From the NCBI GenBank assembly GCA_963849605.1, contig CAWKHX010000015.1:1054001-1118000 (forward strand): a DNA stretch of 64,000 nucleotides, given 5' to 3'. The notes under the pieces were generated by a model, which saw nothing but the letters and a program-made list of their open reading frames with translations, did no database searches and was not told where the DNA came from. How positions within the stretch are numbered: the stretch's first letter is position 1; the number at the start of each line of letters is the position of its first letter. The position numbers and the translations under genes are program-made. The stretch comes from DASPHG01 sp963849605. Lineage in GTDB: Bacteria; Actinomycetota; Thermoleophilia; Solirubrobacterales; Thermoleophilaceae. Shown here in pieces: positions 16,390 through 24,457 of the stretch.

Positions 16390-17685
16390 ATGAGCGAGCT
16401 GCCGCCCGATTACTTCTCGAAGCCCGTCGCCGAGGTCGACCCGGAGGTCGCCGAGGCGATGGAGGCCGAGCTCGCGCGCCAGGAGACGACGCTCGAGATG
16501 ATCGCGTCGGAGAACTTCGTGCCCCAGTCGGTACTCGAATGCCAGGGCTCGGTGCTCACCAACAAGTACGCCGAGGGCTACGCCGGCAAGCGCTACTACG
16601 GCGGCTGCGAGTACGTCGACCTGATCGAGACGCTCGCGATCGAGCGGGCGCGGGCGCTCTTCGGCGCCGAGCACGCGAACGTGCAGCCGCACGCGGGCGC
16701 GCAGGCGAACGCCGCCGTCTACCACGCGATGTGCGAGCCAGGCGACACCGTGCTCGGCATGAAGCTCGACCACGGCGGCCACCTCACGCACGGGATGAAG
16801 ATCAACTTCTCGGGCAAGCTCTACAACATCGTCGCCTACGGGGTCCGCGAGGAGGACTCGCTGCTCGACTACGACGAGCTCGAGCGGCTCGCGAAGGAGC
16901 ACCGGCCCAAGGTGATCCTCGCCGGCTGGTCCGCATACCCGCGCGAGCTCGACTTCCAGCGCTTCCGCGACATCTGCGACGAGGTCGGCGCGTACCTGTT
17001 CACGGACATGGCCCACTTCGCCGGCCTGGTCGCGGCGGGCGAGCACGCCAACCCGGTGCCCTACTCGGACGTCGTGTCGACCACGATCCACAAGACGATC
17101 GGCGGCGCACGCGGCGGGATGATCCTCTGCAAGGAGGAGTGGGCGAAGAAGATCAACTCCGCCGTCTTCCCCGGTCAGCAGGGCGGTCCGCTCATGCACG
17201 TGATCGCCGGCAAGGCGGTGGCGCTGAAGATCGCATCCTCGGAGACGTTCCGCGAGCGCCAGCAGCGCACGCGCACGGGCGCGCGCATCGTGGGGGAGCA
17301 GTTGCTCGCGGGCGACGTGAACGTGTTGACCGGCGGCACGGACGTGCACCTGGTGCTTGTCGACCTGCGCGACTCGGACCTGGACGGCAAGCAGGCGGAG
17401 GACCGGCTGCACGAGATCGGCATCACCGTCAACCGCAACGCCGTCCCGTTCGACCCGCGCCCGCCGGCTGTGTCGTCCGGGCTGCGAGTCGGCTCGCCCG
17501 CGCTGGCGACCCGCGGGCTTCAGCCGGACGACTTCACCGAGGTCGGGACGATCATGGCGACCGCTCTCACGGCGGAGTGGCAGGACTCCCTCAAGGGTGA
17601 GCTCTCGGAGCGGGTGCGGGCGATCGCCGACCGCTACCCGCTGTACCCGCACATCTCGTACACCGGCGCCGCGACCCCCGCCTGA
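16390..17685 (+). CDS. glyA: Serine hydroxymethyltransferase
   Basis: A 431-residue PLP enzyme interconverting serine and glycine while loading tetrahydrofolate. Family blocks: TTLEMIASENFVPQSVLE, LTNKYAEGYAGKRYYGGCEYVD, NVQPHAGAQANAAVY, GHLTHGMKINFSGK, and the PLP lysine in STTIHKTIGGARGGMI (Lys about 235). The usual THKTLRGPRGG is slightly altered to IHKTIGGARGG. GGTDVHLVLVDLR and GLRVGSPALATRG are also present. It starts 12 bases after sua5. Its TGA overlaps the probable CTG start of the ABC ATPase. Confidence 0.96.
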   Translation: MSELPPDYFSKPVAEVDPEVAEAMEAELARQETTLEMIASENFVPQSVLECQGSVLTNKYAEGYAGKRYYGGCEYVDLIETLAIERARALFGAEHANVQPHAGAQANAAVYHAMCEPGDTVLGMKLDHGGHLTHGMKINFSGKLYNIVAYGVREEDSLLDYDELERLAKEHRPKVILAGWSAYPRELDFQRFRDICDEVGAYLFTDMAHFAGLVAAGEHANPVPYSDVVSTTIHKTIGGARGGMILCKEEWAKKINSAVFPGQQGGPLMHVIAGKAVALKIASSETFRERQQRTRTGARIVGEQLLAGDVNVLTGGTDVHLVLVDLRDSDLDGKQAEDRLHEIGITVNRNAVPFDPRPPAVSSGLRVGSPALATRGLQPDDFTEVGTIMATALTAEWQDSLKGELSERVRAIADRYPLYPHISYTGAATPA

Positions 17686-18314
17686 GCCAACTCTTCGACC
17701 TGCACAGCGTCTCCGCCTCGCGCGGCGGCCGGCTCGTGCTGGACGACGTCAGCATGCGGATCCCCGACGGCGCGACCGCCTTGCTGGGACCGTCGGGTTC
17801 GGGCAAGTCGAGCCTCTTGCGGCTGCTCAACCGCCTGAGCGATCCCGACCTCGGGACGATCCACTTCGAGGGCGACGACGTCCGCTCACTCGACGTGCTC
17901 GACCTGCGCCGGCGCGCCGTGCTCGTGCCACAGCTCCCGGCGCCGCTGCCCGGCACGGTGGCCGACAACGTGCGCTACGGACCTTCCCTGTGCGAGCGCG
18001 AGGCCGACGTCAACTCGTGCCTCGGACGCGCCGGGCTCGCGCGCACCTACGCCGACCGCGATGCCGCCGAACTCTCGGTCGGCGAGCAGCAGCGAGTCAT
18101 GCTCGCGCGCGCGCTCGCACTCGAGCCCGAGGTCCTCCTGCTCGATGAGCCGACTTCCGCGCTGGATGAGGCAGCGCGCGACGGCGTCGAGGGGACGCTG
18201 ATCGAGCTCGCGCAGGCGGGCGTCGCGATGGTGCTCGTGACCCATGACCGCGGGCAGGCGCTAAGGGTCGCGTCCACGGTGGTCGAGCTGCGCGAGGGGC
18301 GGGCGGTCGCGTGA
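17682..18314 (+). CDS. ABC transporter ATP-binding protein, FetA-like
   Basis: The ATPase has Walker A GPSGSGKSS (about residues 36-44), the Q-loop VLVPQLPAPL, the ABC signature LSVGEQQRVMLARALAL, Walker B VLLLDEPTSALDE and the switch His in VLVTHD. Opening at GTG 17736 would remove the first beta strands. The frame is open upstream through LFDLHSVSASRGGRLVLDDVSM to CTG 17682, which overlaps the glyA stop as CTGA, so a CTG start is inferred (210 residues). It pairs with the FetB-like permease, which starts at its stop codon. FetAB-type systems export iron or protect against metal/oxidative stress; the substrate here is inferred. Confidence 0.82.
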   Translation: MSQLFDLHSVSASRGGRLVLDDVSMRIPDGATALLGPSGSGKSSLLRLLNRLSDPDLGTIHFEGDDVRSLDVLDLRRRAVLVPQLPAPLPGTVADNVRYGPSLCEREADVNSCLGRAGLARTYADRDAAELSVGEQQRVMLARALALEPEVLLLDEPTSALDEAARDGVEGTLIELAQAGVAMVLVTHDRGQALRVASTVVELREGRAVA

Positions 18315-19084
18315 GCACGATCGACGTCACCCCCACGGAGGTCGCGGCATCGCTCGTGCTGGTCGCGATCGCCGTCGCCGTGTCGCGCTGGCGCCGGGCC
18401 GACCTCGAGCAGGACCTCGCGGTCGCGGTGCTGCGCTCGTTCGTCCAGCTCACCGCGGTCGGATACGTGATCCAGGCGATCTTCGACTCGGACAGCCTGT
18501 TGCTCGTCGCCGCGCTGCTGGCCGGCATGGTCGCCTTCGGCACGGTCACCGCCCGCGGCCGGGCGAAGGAAGTGCCGGACGCTGTCGGGCCGATCGTCCT
18601 CGCCCTCACCGTCGCGGCGGTCACAACGCTCGGGCTGATCCTCGCGCTCGGTGTGTTCGAGGCGAAGCCGCGCTACCTCGTGCCGGTCGGCGGGATGGTG
18701 ATCGGCAACGCGATGACGGCGGCGGCGGTCGCCCTCAACCGGCTGGCGGACGAGATCGGCGGTGCGCGCGCGGCGATCGAGGCGACGCTGTCGCTCGGGG
18801 CGACGTCGCGTCAGGCCGCCGACGGCGCGGTCACGCGCAGCCTGCGCTCGGGGATGATCACGCTCATCGACTCGACGAAGACGACGGGCATCGTCTTCTT
18901 TCCCGGTGCCATGACCGGCATGCTGGTGGCCGGCGCCGACCCGTTGGACGCCGTCCGGCTTCAGCTGATCCTGCTCTGGTCGCTACTCGGAAGCGTGTCG
19001 CTGTCGGCGCTGATCGCGACCGGGCTCGGCTATCGCGGCTTCTTCACTCCGGCTCATCAGCTGCGCGACGCCGGTCCTCGATAG
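18311..19084 (+). CDS. FetB/YbbM-like (UPF0014) ABC transporter permease
   Basis: A 257-residue integral membrane protein with about 6-7 helices. The UPF0014 signature stretches are recognisable: RSFVQLTAVGYVIQAIF near the N-terminus, PVGGMVIGNAMTAAAVALNRL in the middle, EATLSLGATSRQAADGAVTRSLRSGMITLIDSTKTTGIVFFPGAMTGMLVAGADP late. GTG 18311 overlaps the ATPase stop (GTGA). In E. coli the homologous FetAB exports iron. The 3' end overlaps the convergent CDF metal-efflux gene by 41 bases, so two metal exporters lie tail to tail. Confidence 0.88.
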   Translation: MSTIDVTPTEVAASLVLVAIAVAVSRWRRADLEQDLAVAVLRSFVQLTAVGYVIQAIFDSDSLLLVAALLAGMVAFGTVTARGRAKEVPDAVGPIVLALTVAAVTTLGLILALGVFEAKPRYLVPVGGMVIGNAMTAAAVALNRLADEIGGARAAIEATLSLGATSRQAADGAVTRSLRSGMITLIDSTKTTGIVFFPGAMTGMLVAGADPLDAVRLQLILLWSLLGSVSLSALIATGLGYRGFFTPAHQLRDAGPR

Positions 19085-19976
19085 ACAGGAGCCGGGCAGA
19101 CGACGTCTGCAGCGTCGTGTGCGTGATGTCGAAGCGCTCGCGCAGCAGCACCTCGACGTCCGCGCGAACAGCGTCCACGTCGGCGTGCGGATCGGTGCGG
19201 AGGTGCGCTGCGAGCGCCGGGAACCCGGACGTCACGGTCCAGATGTGCAGGTCGTGCACCTCCTGCACGCCTGTGACGCGGCACATCGCGTCGCCGACCT
19301 CGTTGACGTCGATCCCGCGCGGGGCCGACTCGAGCAGCACGTCGAGCGGGTCGCGGATGAGCCGCCAGGACCCGAGCACGATCAGGCACCCGATAAAGAT
19401 CGCCGCGACCGCATCAGCCTCGTCGGGACCGCCGGCAACGATCACGAGCCCCGCGACGAGGGCGCCGAGCGAGCCGAGCGCATCGGCGGCAGAGTGCCGC
19501 AGGACGCCCTCGAGGTTGAGGTCGTCGCGATCGCCGCGCGCGAGCACGAGCGTCGCGACCGCGTTGCCGAGCAGGCCGAAGGCACCGACGGCGGCGAGCC
19601 CGGCGCCGTCCACCTCCGGGGAGTCGGACAGGCGGCTGATCGCCTCGATGAACACCCACGCGGCCACGACCAGAAGTGCGATTCCGTTCGCGAGAGCGGC
19701 GAAGATCTCGGCTCGCCGCAGCCCGAAGGTGCGCCTGCCGCGCGCGGGCCGCGCGGCCGCCCACGCGGCCCCGATCCCGAGCGCGATCGCGCCGACATCC
19801 GAGAGGACGTGGCCGGCGTCCGCGAGCAGCGCGACCGAATCGAAGGCCAGCCAGCCGGCGACGGCGGCGGCCAGCATCGCCAGGTTGATGGCGAGCGCGA
19901 TCGCCATCCGGCGGGCGTTGCCGGCGCGGGCATGGCTGTGTCCCTGGTGAACGTGCACGCTGTCAGTCTCGCCCAC
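19044..19976 (-). CDS. Cation diffusion facilitator (ZitB/CzcD-like) metal exporter
   Basis: A 310-residue CDF protein with six predicted helices. The metal-site motifs are LLADAGHVLSDVGA in helix 2 and VLRHSAADALGSLGALVAG in helix 5, the His/Asp arrangement of zinc-type CDFs. A His-containing N-terminus (VHVHQGHSHAR) and a ferredoxin-like cytoplasmic C-terminal domain (VQEVHDLHIWTVTSGFPALAAHLRTD) complete the family pattern. It would export Zn2+ (perhaps other divalent cations) in exchange for protons. The start codon is GTG 19976, divergent from the WecA-like gene with 19 bases between. Confidence 0.92.
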   Translation of the reverse strand: MGETDSVHVHQGHSHARAGNARRMAIALAINLAMLAAAVAGWLAFDSVALLADAGHVLSDVGAIALGIGAAWAAARPARGRRTFGLRRAEIFAALANGIALLVVAAWVFIEAISRLSDSPEVDGAGLAAVGAFGLLGNAVATLVLARGDRDDLNLEGVLRHSAADALGSLGALVAGLVIVAGGPDEADAVAAIFIGCLIVLGSWRLIRDPLDVLLESAPRGIDVNEVGDAMCRVTGVQEVHDLHIWTVTSGFPALAAHLRTDPHADVDAVRADVEVLLRERFDITHTTLQTSSARLLSIEDRRRAADEPE

Positions 19977-19995
19977 TGCTTACGCTGACCGTCGG

Positions 19996-21165
19996 ATGAA
20001 CGAGATCGAGGCGGTCGCGGGCTTCGCGGTCGCGGCCGTCGTCACGCTGGTCACCACGCCCTTCACCGCACGGCTCGCAGTGCGGCTCGGCGCCATCGAC
20101 CTGCCCCGCGATCGCGACCTTCACGAGTCGCCGGTGCCGCGGCTCGGCGGGCTGGCGATCCTCGCGGGCATCCTCGTCGCGGCGATCATCTTCGTGCCGC
20201 TGGACGGTCAGACGCGCAGCATCCTCGGCGGCGCGCTGGTCGCCGTCGTCGTCGGCTCGATCGATGACCTGTACGACCTGCCGCCCGCGGCGAAGCTGGC
20301 GGGCCAGATCGCCGCCGCTGCGATCCCGGTTGCCGCCGGCGTGCGCGTCGAGACGTTCACGCTGCCGTTCGTCGGGTTGGTCGACCTGGGCGCCACGGGC
20401 GGCGGAATCCTCACCGGGCTCGCGATCGTCGCCGTCATGAACGTCGTGAACTTCACCGACGGCGTCGACGGGCTCGCGGCCGGCGTGTGCACGATCTCGG
20501 GCGCGACGTTCGCGATCATCGCGCTGTCGCTCGACCGCGCCGACGCGGGCGTGCTCGCCGCCATCACCGCGGGCGCCGCGCTCGGCTTCCTCTGGCACAA
20601 CTTCCACCCTGCGAGCGTCTTCATGGGGGACGCGGGCTCGAACCTGCTCGGCCTGATGCTCGCCTGCATCGCGGTGCAGGGCGTCCTGAAAACGGCCGCC
20701 GTCGTCGCCCTCGTGTTCCCGCTGGTCGTGCTGGCCGTGCCGATTCTCGATACGGCATTCGTCGTCGCGAAGCGGTTCAAGTACCGCCGACCTGCGTGGC
20801 AGGCCGATACCGAGCACTTCCACCACCGGATGGCGCGCATCGGGTTCTCGCAGCGGCGGACGGTGATCTACCTCTACCTGTGGACACTGTCACTCGCCGC
20901 GCTCGCGCTCGCGCTGCGGTTCGTGCCCTACTCGGACGACCACGGCAACTTCGACACAGGCTGGACGATCGTGCTGATCGCCATCGGCCTGCTCACCGTC
21001 GCCGCGAGCATCTATCTCGTCTACGTGCTCGAGATCGTCAAGTTCCGCCGCTTCCGCGAGCGCCAGCTGGCGAAGCAGGAGGGCATCACGCAGACCGAGA
21101 TCGACGAGGAGATCGACCGCGAGATCGAGACCGGGGAGTTCCCGGCGCTAAAGCGCGATTCCTAG
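19996..21165 (+). CDS. WecA/TagO-family undecaprenyl-phosphate sugar-1-phosphate transferase
   Basis: A 389-residue polytopic protein of the MraY/WecA superfamily. Catalytic-loop motifs: GSIDDLYDL (DD pair), NVVNFTDGVDGLAAGVC, FHPASVFMGDAGSNLLGL and the HHRMARIGFSQRR loop. It would transfer GlcNAc-1-phosphate (or a relative) to undecaprenyl phosphate and so start a surface glycan. The polysaccharide genes at 47-64 kb could use its product, but the link is inference. An acidic C-terminal tail (TEIDEEIDREIETGEFP) is extra. Its TAG shares CTAG with the convergent MscS gene. Confidence 0.9.
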   Translation: MNEIEAVAGFAVAAVVTLVTTPFTARLAVRLGAIDLPRDRDLHESPVPRLGGLAILAGILVAAIIFVPLDGQTRSILGGALVAVVVGSIDDLYDLPPAAKLAGQIAAAAIPVAAGVRVETFTLPFVGLVDLGATGGGILTGLAIVAVMNVVNFTDGVDGLAAGVCTISGATFAIIALSLDRADAGVLAAITAGAALGFLWHNFHPASVFMGDAGSNLLGLMLACIAVQGVLKTAAVVALVFPLVVLAVPILDTAFVVAKRFKYRRPAWQADTEHFHHRMARIGFSQRRTVIYLYLWTLSLAALALALRFVPYSDDHGNFDTGWTIVLIAIGLLTVAASIYLVYVLEIVKFRRFRERQLAKQEGITQTEIDEEIDREIETGEFPALKRDS

Positions 21166-22019
21166 GCGGCCTGGCGTTCTTCTGCCACGGCGGCGAGCAC
21201 CTCATCGGCGAGCTGCGGGCCGTCCGCGTCGCTGCGCGGCGTGGCCTCGATGCGCATGAGGACCTCCGAGCCGTCCACCTCTTCGAGCTCGATGTGCGGG
21301 CGTTCGATCGTCGGCACCGTGATCCGTTCCTGTACGAGCTTCTGGACAGTGCTCAGCTTGACGTCGCGCGGGAAGCGCGCAAGCAGGTCGACCTTCGCCG
21401 GCTCGCGGAGCGGCTCGACCGCCGACGCCAGGACGACGCTGTTCGGGACCATGATCGGATCCTCGCCGCGGCGCATGATCGTGTAGAGCAGCCCGAGCCC
21501 GGCGATCGTCCCCTCGATCCGCCCGGCGGTGGCGCCCGAGTGCAGCCGGATCCGGTCGCCCACGCGGAACGGCCGCGCGCTCAGCAGGACCGTGCCGGCG
21601 ATCAGGTTGCCGATCGTCTGCTGTGCGGCGAGGCCGAACAGGACGGCGGTGAGGGCGCCACCCACGGCGAGCGTCTCCGGCTTAAGCCCGGCGATGCGCA
21701 GCGCGACCAGGATCGCGAGCGCGATCGTGAACAGGCGCAGCAGGAAGCCGAGCGTGCCCGCGGTGCCGGGGTCGAGCCGGCTGAACAGGATCGGGCCGAG
21801 CGCGCGGCCGACGTCGCGTGCGAGCGCCCAGCCGAGGATCACGAGCGCGACCACGGACGCGATGCGCACCGGCATGTCGACGCCGAACAGCTCCATACGG
21901 TTTTGGTAGGCGAAGAGGACCGCCGCGAGCAGCGGCAGCAGGAGGATGGCCTCGGCTCGCGCGCGCTTCGCTCGTGAGCGAGCGTGCGAGCCCAGCTCTC
22001 GGACCAGAGTCGGATACAT
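21162..22019 (-). CDS. MscS-family mechanosensitive channel
   Basis: 285 residues. Three N-terminal membrane helices end in the pore helix/beta-domain signature LTAVLFGLAAQQTIGNLIAGTVLLSARPFRVGDRIRL, which is diagnostic for MscS. RIEGTIAGLGLLYTIMRRGEDPIMVPNSVVLASAV continues the beta domain and a short alpha/beta C-terminal domain follows. It would open under membrane tension to release osmolytes. The stop codon shares CTAG (21162-21165) with the WecA-like gene. Confidence 0.92.
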   Translation of the reverse strand: MYPTLVRELGSHARSRAKRARAEAILLLPLLAAVLFAYQNRMELFGVDMPVRIASVVALVILGWALARDVGRALGPILFSRLDPGTAGTLGFLLRLFTIALAILVALRIAGLKPETLAVGGALTAVLFGLAAQQTIGNLIAGTVLLSARPFRVGDRIRLHSGATAGRIEGTIAGLGLLYTIMRRGEDPIMVPNSVVLASAVEPLREPAKVDLLARFPRDVKLSTVQKLVQERITVPTIERPHIELEEVDGSEVLMRIEATPRSDADGPQLADEVLAAVAEERQAA

Positions 22020-22074
22020 GCCTCTTGTCCGCTCCCCGCTCGGGCGACGCCTAAACGCGGGCCTTACCGCGGAC

Positions 22075-23121
22075 TTAGAAAAGCGCGCCTTGCAGGTCTT
22101 CCTGCGCAGCTTCGGGGACCCGATGCGGCGCGGGATCGTCCGCCGTCCGGAGGTAGCGCGGGCGCCGCTCGTGGCCTGGCGCCACCTTGCTCCAGGCGTC
22201 GTTCACGAGCGCGCTCACCCGGTCGCGCTCGCCTTTCGGCGCGTAGGCGCCGCGACCGTAGAGCCGCTCGTAGCGGGGAACCAGGTCGGGGCGGTAGGAG
22301 CTGAGCCAGTCCATGGTGATGTCCTTGACCTCGCCGCGCAGGTGGAGGTGAACGCCCGTCACGTGCACCACGCCGGCCTCGGCAGCCAACTCGAGGATCT
22401 TCTCCACCTGGCGCGGGTCGTCGTTGATGCCGGGCATGAGCGGCGCGACGAGGATGGTGACCGCGATGCCGTTGCGGCTGAGCTCGGCCGCCGCCTCGAG
22501 CCGGGCGTACGGATTGGGCGTGCGCGGCTCGCTGGCGCGCCACGCCTTCTCGTCGATGGTGGGGACCGAGAAGGCGGCGCTGAAGAGCCCCATGTCGCTC
22601 ATCTCCTTGAGCAGCGCGATGTCGCGCGTGACGAGCGGCGACTTGGTCAGAACCGAGCACGGCGTGCGCGAGTCACGCAGCGCCTCCCAGATGCCCGGCA
22701 TCAGCTTGTAGCGCCCCTCGACCCACTGGTACGGATCGGTGTTGGTGCCGAGCGCGACGAGCTCCCGCTTCCACGACGGCCGGCGCGTCTCGGCCCGCAC
22801 GAGCTCCGGCACATTGACCTTGACGACGATCTGCCGCTCGAAGTCCTCGCGCGCGTTGAAGCCGAGATAGGTGTGGGTCGGCCGAGCGAAACAGAATGCA
22901 CAGGCATGAGTGCATCCCCTGTACGGATTGATCGTCCAGCGGAACGGCATGGGGGATGCCTTCGGGACGCGGTTGAGCGCTGACTTCGCGCGGACCTCGT
23001 AGAAGTTCGTGTTCAGCGCCTCGGGGGCGTCGAAGCGGCGGACGGTCGCTGGATCGCGGTAGCCGGGGAGGTTGCGCTCCTGCTCGCCGTCGATCCTGAG
23101 GTTGTCCCAGCGCACGAACAT
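22075..23121 (-). CDS. Rv2578c-family (SplB-like) radical SAM protein
   Basis: A 348-residue protein (ATG start 23121). The 4Fe-4S/SAM motif is in NPYRGCTHACAFCFARPTH (C-x3-C-x2-C), and KSALNRVP, RRPSWKRELVALGTNTDPYQWVEGRYKLMPG, TKSPLVTRDI and VTGVHLHLRGEVKD match the mycobacterial Rv2578c type, distant kin of spore photoproduct lyase. The reaction is not established. An in-frame GTG at 23115 would give an N-terminus VRWDNL, closer to that of Rv2578c as I remember it. A perfect LexA box (23115-23128) covers the start region, which argues for DNA-damage control and possibly a leaderless message. Confidence 0.88.
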   Translation of the reverse strand: MFVRWDNLRIDGEQERNLPGYRDPATVRRFDAPEALNTNFYEVRAKSALNRVPKASPMPFRWTINPYRGCTHACAFCFARPTHTYLGFNAREDFERQIVVKVNVPELVRAETRRPSWKRELVALGTNTDPYQWVEGRYKLMPGIWEALRDSRTPCSVLTKSPLVTRDIALLKEMSDMGLFSAAFSVPTIDEKAWRASEPRTPNPYARLEAAAELSRNGIAVTILVAPLMPGINDDPRQVEKILELAAEAGVVHVTGVHLHLRGEVKDITMDWLSSYRPDLVPRYERLYGRGAYAPKGERDRVSALVNDAWSKVAPGHERRPRYLRTADDPAPHRVPEAAQEDLQGALF

Positions 23122-23128
23122 ATGTTCG
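23115..23128. promoter_or_regulatory. LexA (SOS) box overlapping the radical SAM start codon
   Basis: CGAACATATGTTCG is a perfect 14-bp palindrome matching the Gram-positive/actinobacterial LexA consensus CGAAC-N4-GTTCG. The ATG of the minus-strand radical SAM gene lies inside it. Binding would block transcription start or initiation directly. The lexA gene itself is not in this window. Confidence 0.75.
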
Positions 23129-23164
23129 CATACGGACAGGCGGGCTAAAGCACCGACCCAAGTG

Positions 23165-23302
23165 TGCCGATAACTACCTAGAAGGGGGAAAGCGGGAGGC
23201 TTGAGCCCGAAAAATCAGGAGACCTTCGGGCGCATCATTCCCGGCAGTTTCCGAACATCGAGAACGGCCCCCGTCACGGACGAAAGGGGCCTTTTCTCTT
23301 TT
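23165..23302 (+). ncRNA. Possible small structured RNA ending in a Rho-independent terminator
   Basis: The 186-base gap between two minus-strand genes holds plus-strand structure that neither gene needs. GCCCGAA (23205-23211) pairs with TTCGGGC (23225-23231), and a GC-rich hairpin with a T-rich tail closes at 23302. No plus-strand coding frame of note spans it and the next plus-strand gene begins at 23788. A purine-rich stretch GAAGGGGGAAAGCGGGAGG (23181-23199) precedes the first hairpin. I could not identify a known RNA family or a convincing promoter, so the 5' end is a guess. Confidence 0.35.
23266..23302 (+). terminator. Rho-independent terminator (plus strand)
   Basis: GGCCCC (23266-23271) pairs with GGGGCC (23286-23291) around a GTCACGGACGAAA-containing loop, and TTTTCTCTTTT follows at 23292-23302. 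The T-tract is on the plus strand only. Read from the minus strand the hairpin is followed by GTTCTCG, so it is not a good terminator for the yjbQ-like gene. Confidence 0.7.
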
Positions 23303-23307
23303 CGGGA

Positions 23308-23733
23308 TCAGGCGGCTTCGCCAAACGCCGTCACGATGACCTTGCGCGGGCCGCCGTGGTTGCGGTGCTCGCACAGGTAGATCCCCTGCCAGGTGCCGAG
23401 CGCCAGCTCGCCGTCGCGGACCGGGACGGTGAGGCTCGGGCCGAAGAGGGACGCCTTGATGTGCGCTGGCATGTCGTCGGAGCCCTCGAGCACGTGCGAC
23501 CAGTACGCCGCCGACTCCGGGACGACCTCGTTCGCCCACGCCTCGAAGTCGCGGCGCACGTCCGGTGAGGCGTCCTCGTTGAGGGTCAGCGACGCCGACG
23601 TGTGTTGGATGAAGACGACGGCGATACCGACCGCGATTTCCGCGAGCTCGGGCACGGCCTGCTCGATCTCGCGCGTGACCAGGTGAAATCCGCGCGGACG
23701 AGGCTCGAGTGTCAGCTCCCGCTGGATCCACAT
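23308..23733 (-). CDS. YjbQ/UPF0047 family protein
   Basis: 141 residues, the family's normal length. Signature: IQHTSASLTLNEDASPDVRRD, then HVLEGSDDMPAHIKASLFGPSLTVPVRDGELALGTWQGIYLCEHRNHGGPRKVIVT. The conserved His/Glu/Asp residues suggest a metal-bound active site. Weak thiamine-phosphate-synthase-like activity has been reported for some family members, but the physiological role is unsettled. It is divergent from the ion-channel gene with 54 bases between. Confidence 0.93.
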   Translation of the reverse strand: MWIQRELTLEPRPRGFHLVTREIEQAVPELAEIAVGIAVVFIQHTSASLTLNEDASPDVRRDFEAWANEVVPESAAYWSHVLEGSDDMPAHIKASLFGPSLTVPVRDGELALGTWQGIYLCEHRNHGGPRKVIVTAFGEAA

Positions 23734-23787
23734 GGGCGCGCGCGACTATAGGCCCGCGCCGACCGCTCCGCTGGCTAGCTTCAGCCC

Positions 23788-24447
23788 GTGCTGGCAAGGG
23801 TCCGCCGAGAGCCCTCCGCGATCCTGCTGTTCACGCAGCTCGCCGCGGTACTGCTGTACCCGTTCATGGAGACGAGCGACGCGGGGCGCGCGCTGTTCAG
23901 CCTGTTCGGCATCCTCGTCCTGGGGCTGGTCCTGCTCGCCGTGCGGCGATCACCGGCACACACCTGGGTGGCGGTCGTTCTGGGCGTCCCCGCCACATGC
24001 CTGTTGCTGATCCAGGCGGTGACCGGCGACGACGAGCTGCTGCCGTACTCGTCCGCGTTCGAGGCCGTCCTCTACTTCTACGCGGCGGGCGCGCTGATCG
24101 CGTACATGCTCGCCGACCACGAGATCACCCGCGACGAGCTGTTCGCGGTCGGCGCCACGTTCACACTTCTCGCATGGGCGTTCGCCTACACGTTCACGGT
24201 CTGCCAGGCGATCGACCCCGGGAGCTTCACCGCCGCCGTCGACCCGGCTGACGACCGCTCCTGGATGGAGCTCCTGTTCCTGAGCTTCACAACGCTCACG
24301 AGCACCGGCCTGAGCGATGTGGTGCCGGTGAAGCCGTTCGCGCGCGGGCTGAACATGGTGGAGCAGGTCGCGGGTGTCACCTACATCGCGATGCTGGTGT
24401 CGCGTCTCGTCGGGCTGACTGTTCTGGGGCGCGTCAAGGCCGATTAA
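23788..24447 (+). CDS. Two-pore-helix-type ion channel protein with atypical filter
   Basis: A 219-residue membrane protein (GTG start). Helices at about 14-30, 36-52, 58-80, 92-112 and 120-142 precede a pore region WMELLFLSFTTLTSTGLSDVVPVKPFARGLNMVEQVAGVTYIAMLVSRLVGL, which has the layout of K+-channel pore plus final helix. The filter TSTGLSD replaces the K+ channel signature TTVGYGD: the Gly-Tyr-Gly core is Gly-Leu-Ser. Ion selectivity therefore cannot be assumed. It is followed after 10 bases by an SDR gene. Confidence 0.75.
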   Translation: MLARVRREPSAILLFTQLAAVLLYPFMETSDAGRALFSLFGILVLGLVLLAVRRSPAHTWVAVVLGVPATCLLLIQAVTGDDELLPYSSAFEAVLYFYAAGALIAYMLADHEITRDELFAVGATFTLLAWAFAYTFTVCQAIDPGSFTAAVDPADDRSWMELLFLSFTTLTSTGLSDVVPVKPFARGLNMVEQVAGVTYIAMLVSRLVGLTVLGRVKAD

Positions 24448-24457
24448 GCTGGCGGGC

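Noticed and set aside
16360..16390. Glycine riboswitch ahead of glyA
   Set aside because: Only 12 bases separate sua5 and glyA, which leaves no room for an aptamer.
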